Source: Halosimplex rubrum
GTDB lineage: Archaea; Halobacteriota; Halobacteria; Halobacteriales; Haloarculaceae
Reading direction: 5' to 3'
Assembly (NCBI RefSeq): GCF_013415885.1
Contig: NZ_CP058910.1
Span: 3,038,001 to 3,102,000, forward strand
Length of the DNA: 64,000 nucleotides
In this document: positions 62,515 to 64,000 of the stretch, in pieces
How positions within the stretch are numbered: position 1 is the stretch's first letter
Layout of the letters: every line of letters starts with the position of its first letter
Notes under the pieces: model-generated
Seen by the model: only the letters and a program-made list of their open reading frames with translations
Databases searched by the model: none
What the model was told of the DNA's origin: nothing
Position numbers and translations under genes: made by a program

Positions 62515-63696
62515 ATGGACGACGACGTGACATTCGCGGTGCTCGGCACCGGTGGCATCGGCAGACGAGCGCTCGACGTGGCGCGACACAAGGGCGGCCT
62601 GACGCCCGTCGCGGCCTGCGACCGCAACGGCGTCGCGGTCGACCATTCGGGTCTGGACGTGGACGAACTCCTCGACGCGACCGAGGGGAACATCGCCTCC
62701 GGCCCCGAAGCGGACGGCGACACGCCCGCGACCCCGGAGAGCGACTACGCGTCGGACGGCGGTCTCGCGAGCCACGCGAGCGAGACCTCGTCAGAGCCGC
62801 GCTCTGACGGTGGAGCGACGGCCGCGGAGGGCGGCTCAGTCGGCGACGACGGGACCGCCAGCGACGGCGTCAAACAGGCCGGCGAGGACGCCGGCATCGT
62901 CGCCAGCGCGCAGGGCGAACCCACCGAGACGCCGATCGACGACGTGATCGCCGAGAGCGATGCCATCGACGCGGTCCTGCTGGCGCTCCCGAACCTCGAA
63001 CACGACTTCATCCCGCGGGTCGCCGAGCGGTTCGCCGACGCCGACTACGGGGGCGTCCTCGTCGACGTGCTCAAGCGCTCGCGAGTCATCGGGATGCTCG
63101 ACGACCGCACCGACCGTCTGGAGGACAGCGGCATCACCTTCGTCTGCGGCGCGGGCGCGACACCCGGCTTCCTCACCGGCGCCGCGGCGCTGGCGGCCCA
63201 GTCGTTCGTCGAAGTCGACAGCGTCGAGATCTGGTGGGGCGTCGGCCTCAAGTCGGGATACGAAGACAACCGCGGGACCGTCCGCGAGGACATCGCCCAC
63301 CTCGACGGCTACGACATCGAGCGCGCTCGGGAGATGAGCGAGTCCGAGATCGAGGCGCTTATCGACGAGCACGGCGGCCGGCTGGAGTTCCGCGACATGG
63401 AACACGCCGACGACGTGCTCCTGGAGCGGGCGGGTATCTGCGACGCCGAGGACGTGTCCGTCGGCGGCGTCCTCGACGTGCGCTCCGACGAGAAGCCGAC
63501 GACGACGACCGTCCGCGTGACCGGGACCACCTTCGACGGCGAGCGCGGCACCAACACCTTCGAACTCGACGACGCGACGAGCATGGCGGCCAACGTCAAC
63601 GGCCCCGCGCTGGGCTACCTGAAAGCGGCCGTCCTCCGGAACCGCGCGGGCGACTACGGCGTCTACGGCCCCGCGGACGTCATGCCGAGCTTCTGA
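62515..63696 (+). CDS. Saccharopine-reductase-like NAD(P)-binding protein, BioU candidate
   Basis: A 393-residue protein. Residues 1-60 start a Rossmann fold with GTGGIGR; about 62-135 are an acidic low-complexity insertion; the fold resumes at DAVLLALPNLEHDF, and CGAGATPGFLTGAAAL begins the second domain. Its place 30 nt after bioB suggests the biotin enzyme BioU, a reductase-like protein replacing BioA in cyanobacteria and some haloarchaea. Lys187 (VDVLKRSR) is a conspicuous conserved-looking lysine. The function is inferred. Confidence 0.65.
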   Translation: MDDDVTFAVLGTGGIGRRALDVARHKGGLTPVAACDRNGVAVDHSGLDVDELLDATEGNIASGPEADGDTPATPESDYASDGGLASHASETSSEPRSDGGATAAEGGSVGDDGTASDGVKQAGEDAGIVASAQGEPTETPIDDVIAESDAIDAVLLALPNLEHDFIPRVAERFADADYGGVLVDVLKRSRVIGMLDDRTDRLEDSGITFVCGAGATPGFLTGAAALAAQSFVEVDSVEIWWGVGLKSGYEDNRGTVREDIAHLDGYDIERAREMSESEIEALIDEHGGRLEFRDMEHADDVLLERAGICDAEDVSVGGVLDVRSDEKPTTTTVRVTGTTFDGERGTNTFELDDATSMAANVNGPALGYLKAAVLRNRAGDYGVYGPADVMPSF

Positions 63697-63780
63697 GCCG
63701 CGGGTCGCGTCCCCGCAGCACTTCGTTCACCGTTCGCACGCTTCGACCAGCGTTTAGTCCCCTGCCCGCCCAGGACCGCT

Positions 63781-64000
63781 ATGGTCGACACGGAGCCGTT
63801 CGGCGAGTACTGCGAGTTCGGCGGCGACCGGGTGTACCTGCTCGTGGCGCTCGCGCGGGCCAAGGAGAACGAGGGGACGACGAGCAACACCGCACCGGCG
63901 ATCCGGAAGGTCGTCGAGGACGAGTCGGATCTCGACCGGAAGGCCGCCGAGCTGGACCACGCGGCGAGCCGGTTCGACGAGCGATTCAGGCTCTACCTGA
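63781..64000 (+). CDS. Conserved-looking haloarchaeal protein, 5' fragment
   Basis: 73 codons of an acidic protein that continues past the window edge. FGEYCEFGGDRVYLLVALAR and then a helical region are seen; the pattern reminds me of a haloarchaeal protein of unknown function. TTTAGTCC about 25-30 nt upstream is a TATA candidate. Confidence 0.6.
   Translation, partial: MVDTEPFGEYCEFGGDRVYLLVALARAKENEGTTSNTAPAIRKVVEDESDLDRKAAELDHAASRFDERFRLYL

Overview
This 64 kb window is chromosomal DNA of a halophilic archaeon (class Halobacteria). The signs are very high GC (73% in a sampled 60-base coding stretch), strongly acidic proteins, TATA elements about 25-30 nt before start codons with almost no leader, GTG starts, and archaeal marker genes: priS and GINS, RtcB with archease, HalX-type response regulator, dodecin, aMBF1, archaeal-type triosephosphate isomerase, CheC and Tat lipoproteins. 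The family cannot be fixed from the sequence. No rRNA, tRNA, CRISPR array or transposase gene was found.

Layout. 0-10 kb: 5' end of hflX, NUDIX hydrolase, helix-hairpin-helix protein, SAM hydrolase, an AbrB/PIN toxin-antitoxin pair with a palindromic operator, a thiamine-type ABC importer (thiB-thiP-thiQ), aldo-keto reductase, aMBF1, HalX response regulator. 10-20 kb: tpiA, thioredoxin, two MFS transporters, a HerA-like ATPase, a CAP-domain protein, an FAH-family enzyme, DinB polymerase. 20-26 kb: a pilin-like protein with a Thr/Pro stalk, three overlapping mini-genes (two zinc-ribbon proteins), CDP-alcohol phosphotransferase / AK6-type kinase / hisC, a CheC-like phosphatase, a CopD-like membrane protein. 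29-40 kb: CPBP protease, membrane-anchored DnaJ, membrane-anchored winged-helix regulator, hisD, HesB/IscA, dodecin, small membrane and zinc proteins, a 5'-nucleotidase-like enzyme. 40-50 kb: Usp, MscS, eIF2B/R15P-isomerase-like protein, a pilin, rtcB, DoxX, DUF502-archease, priS-GINS. 50-64 kb: HtrA-like protease, ABC exporter, MBL hydrolase, OsmC, PRC-barrel, thioredoxin, CNNM/CBS protein, thrC, a PssA-like enzyme, and bioB with a downstream BioU-like reductase.

The most unusual part is 26.4-29.2 kb, an AT-richer island (62 G/C in a sampled 120 bases). Four copies of a direct repeat (identical 19-nt core; about 55 nt conserved in three copies) separate three toxin-antitoxin-like cassettes: Doc plus a small acidic protein, HTH + PemK/MazF-like, and a diverged HTH + PemK/MazF-like pair in the opposite orientation. 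The repeats keep one direction although the genes do not. They therefore look like cassette junctions rather than promoters. The two HTH promoters share AGTACA motifs, suggesting autoregulation. An 86-nt imperfect inverted repeat and, to the left, a cluster of four hairpins lie within or beside the island.

Functional links visible here are: RtcB with archease (RNA ligation and its activation), priS with GINS (replication), hisC and hisD (histidine, unlinked), bioB with a candidate BioU (biotin), and two lipid head-group transferases.
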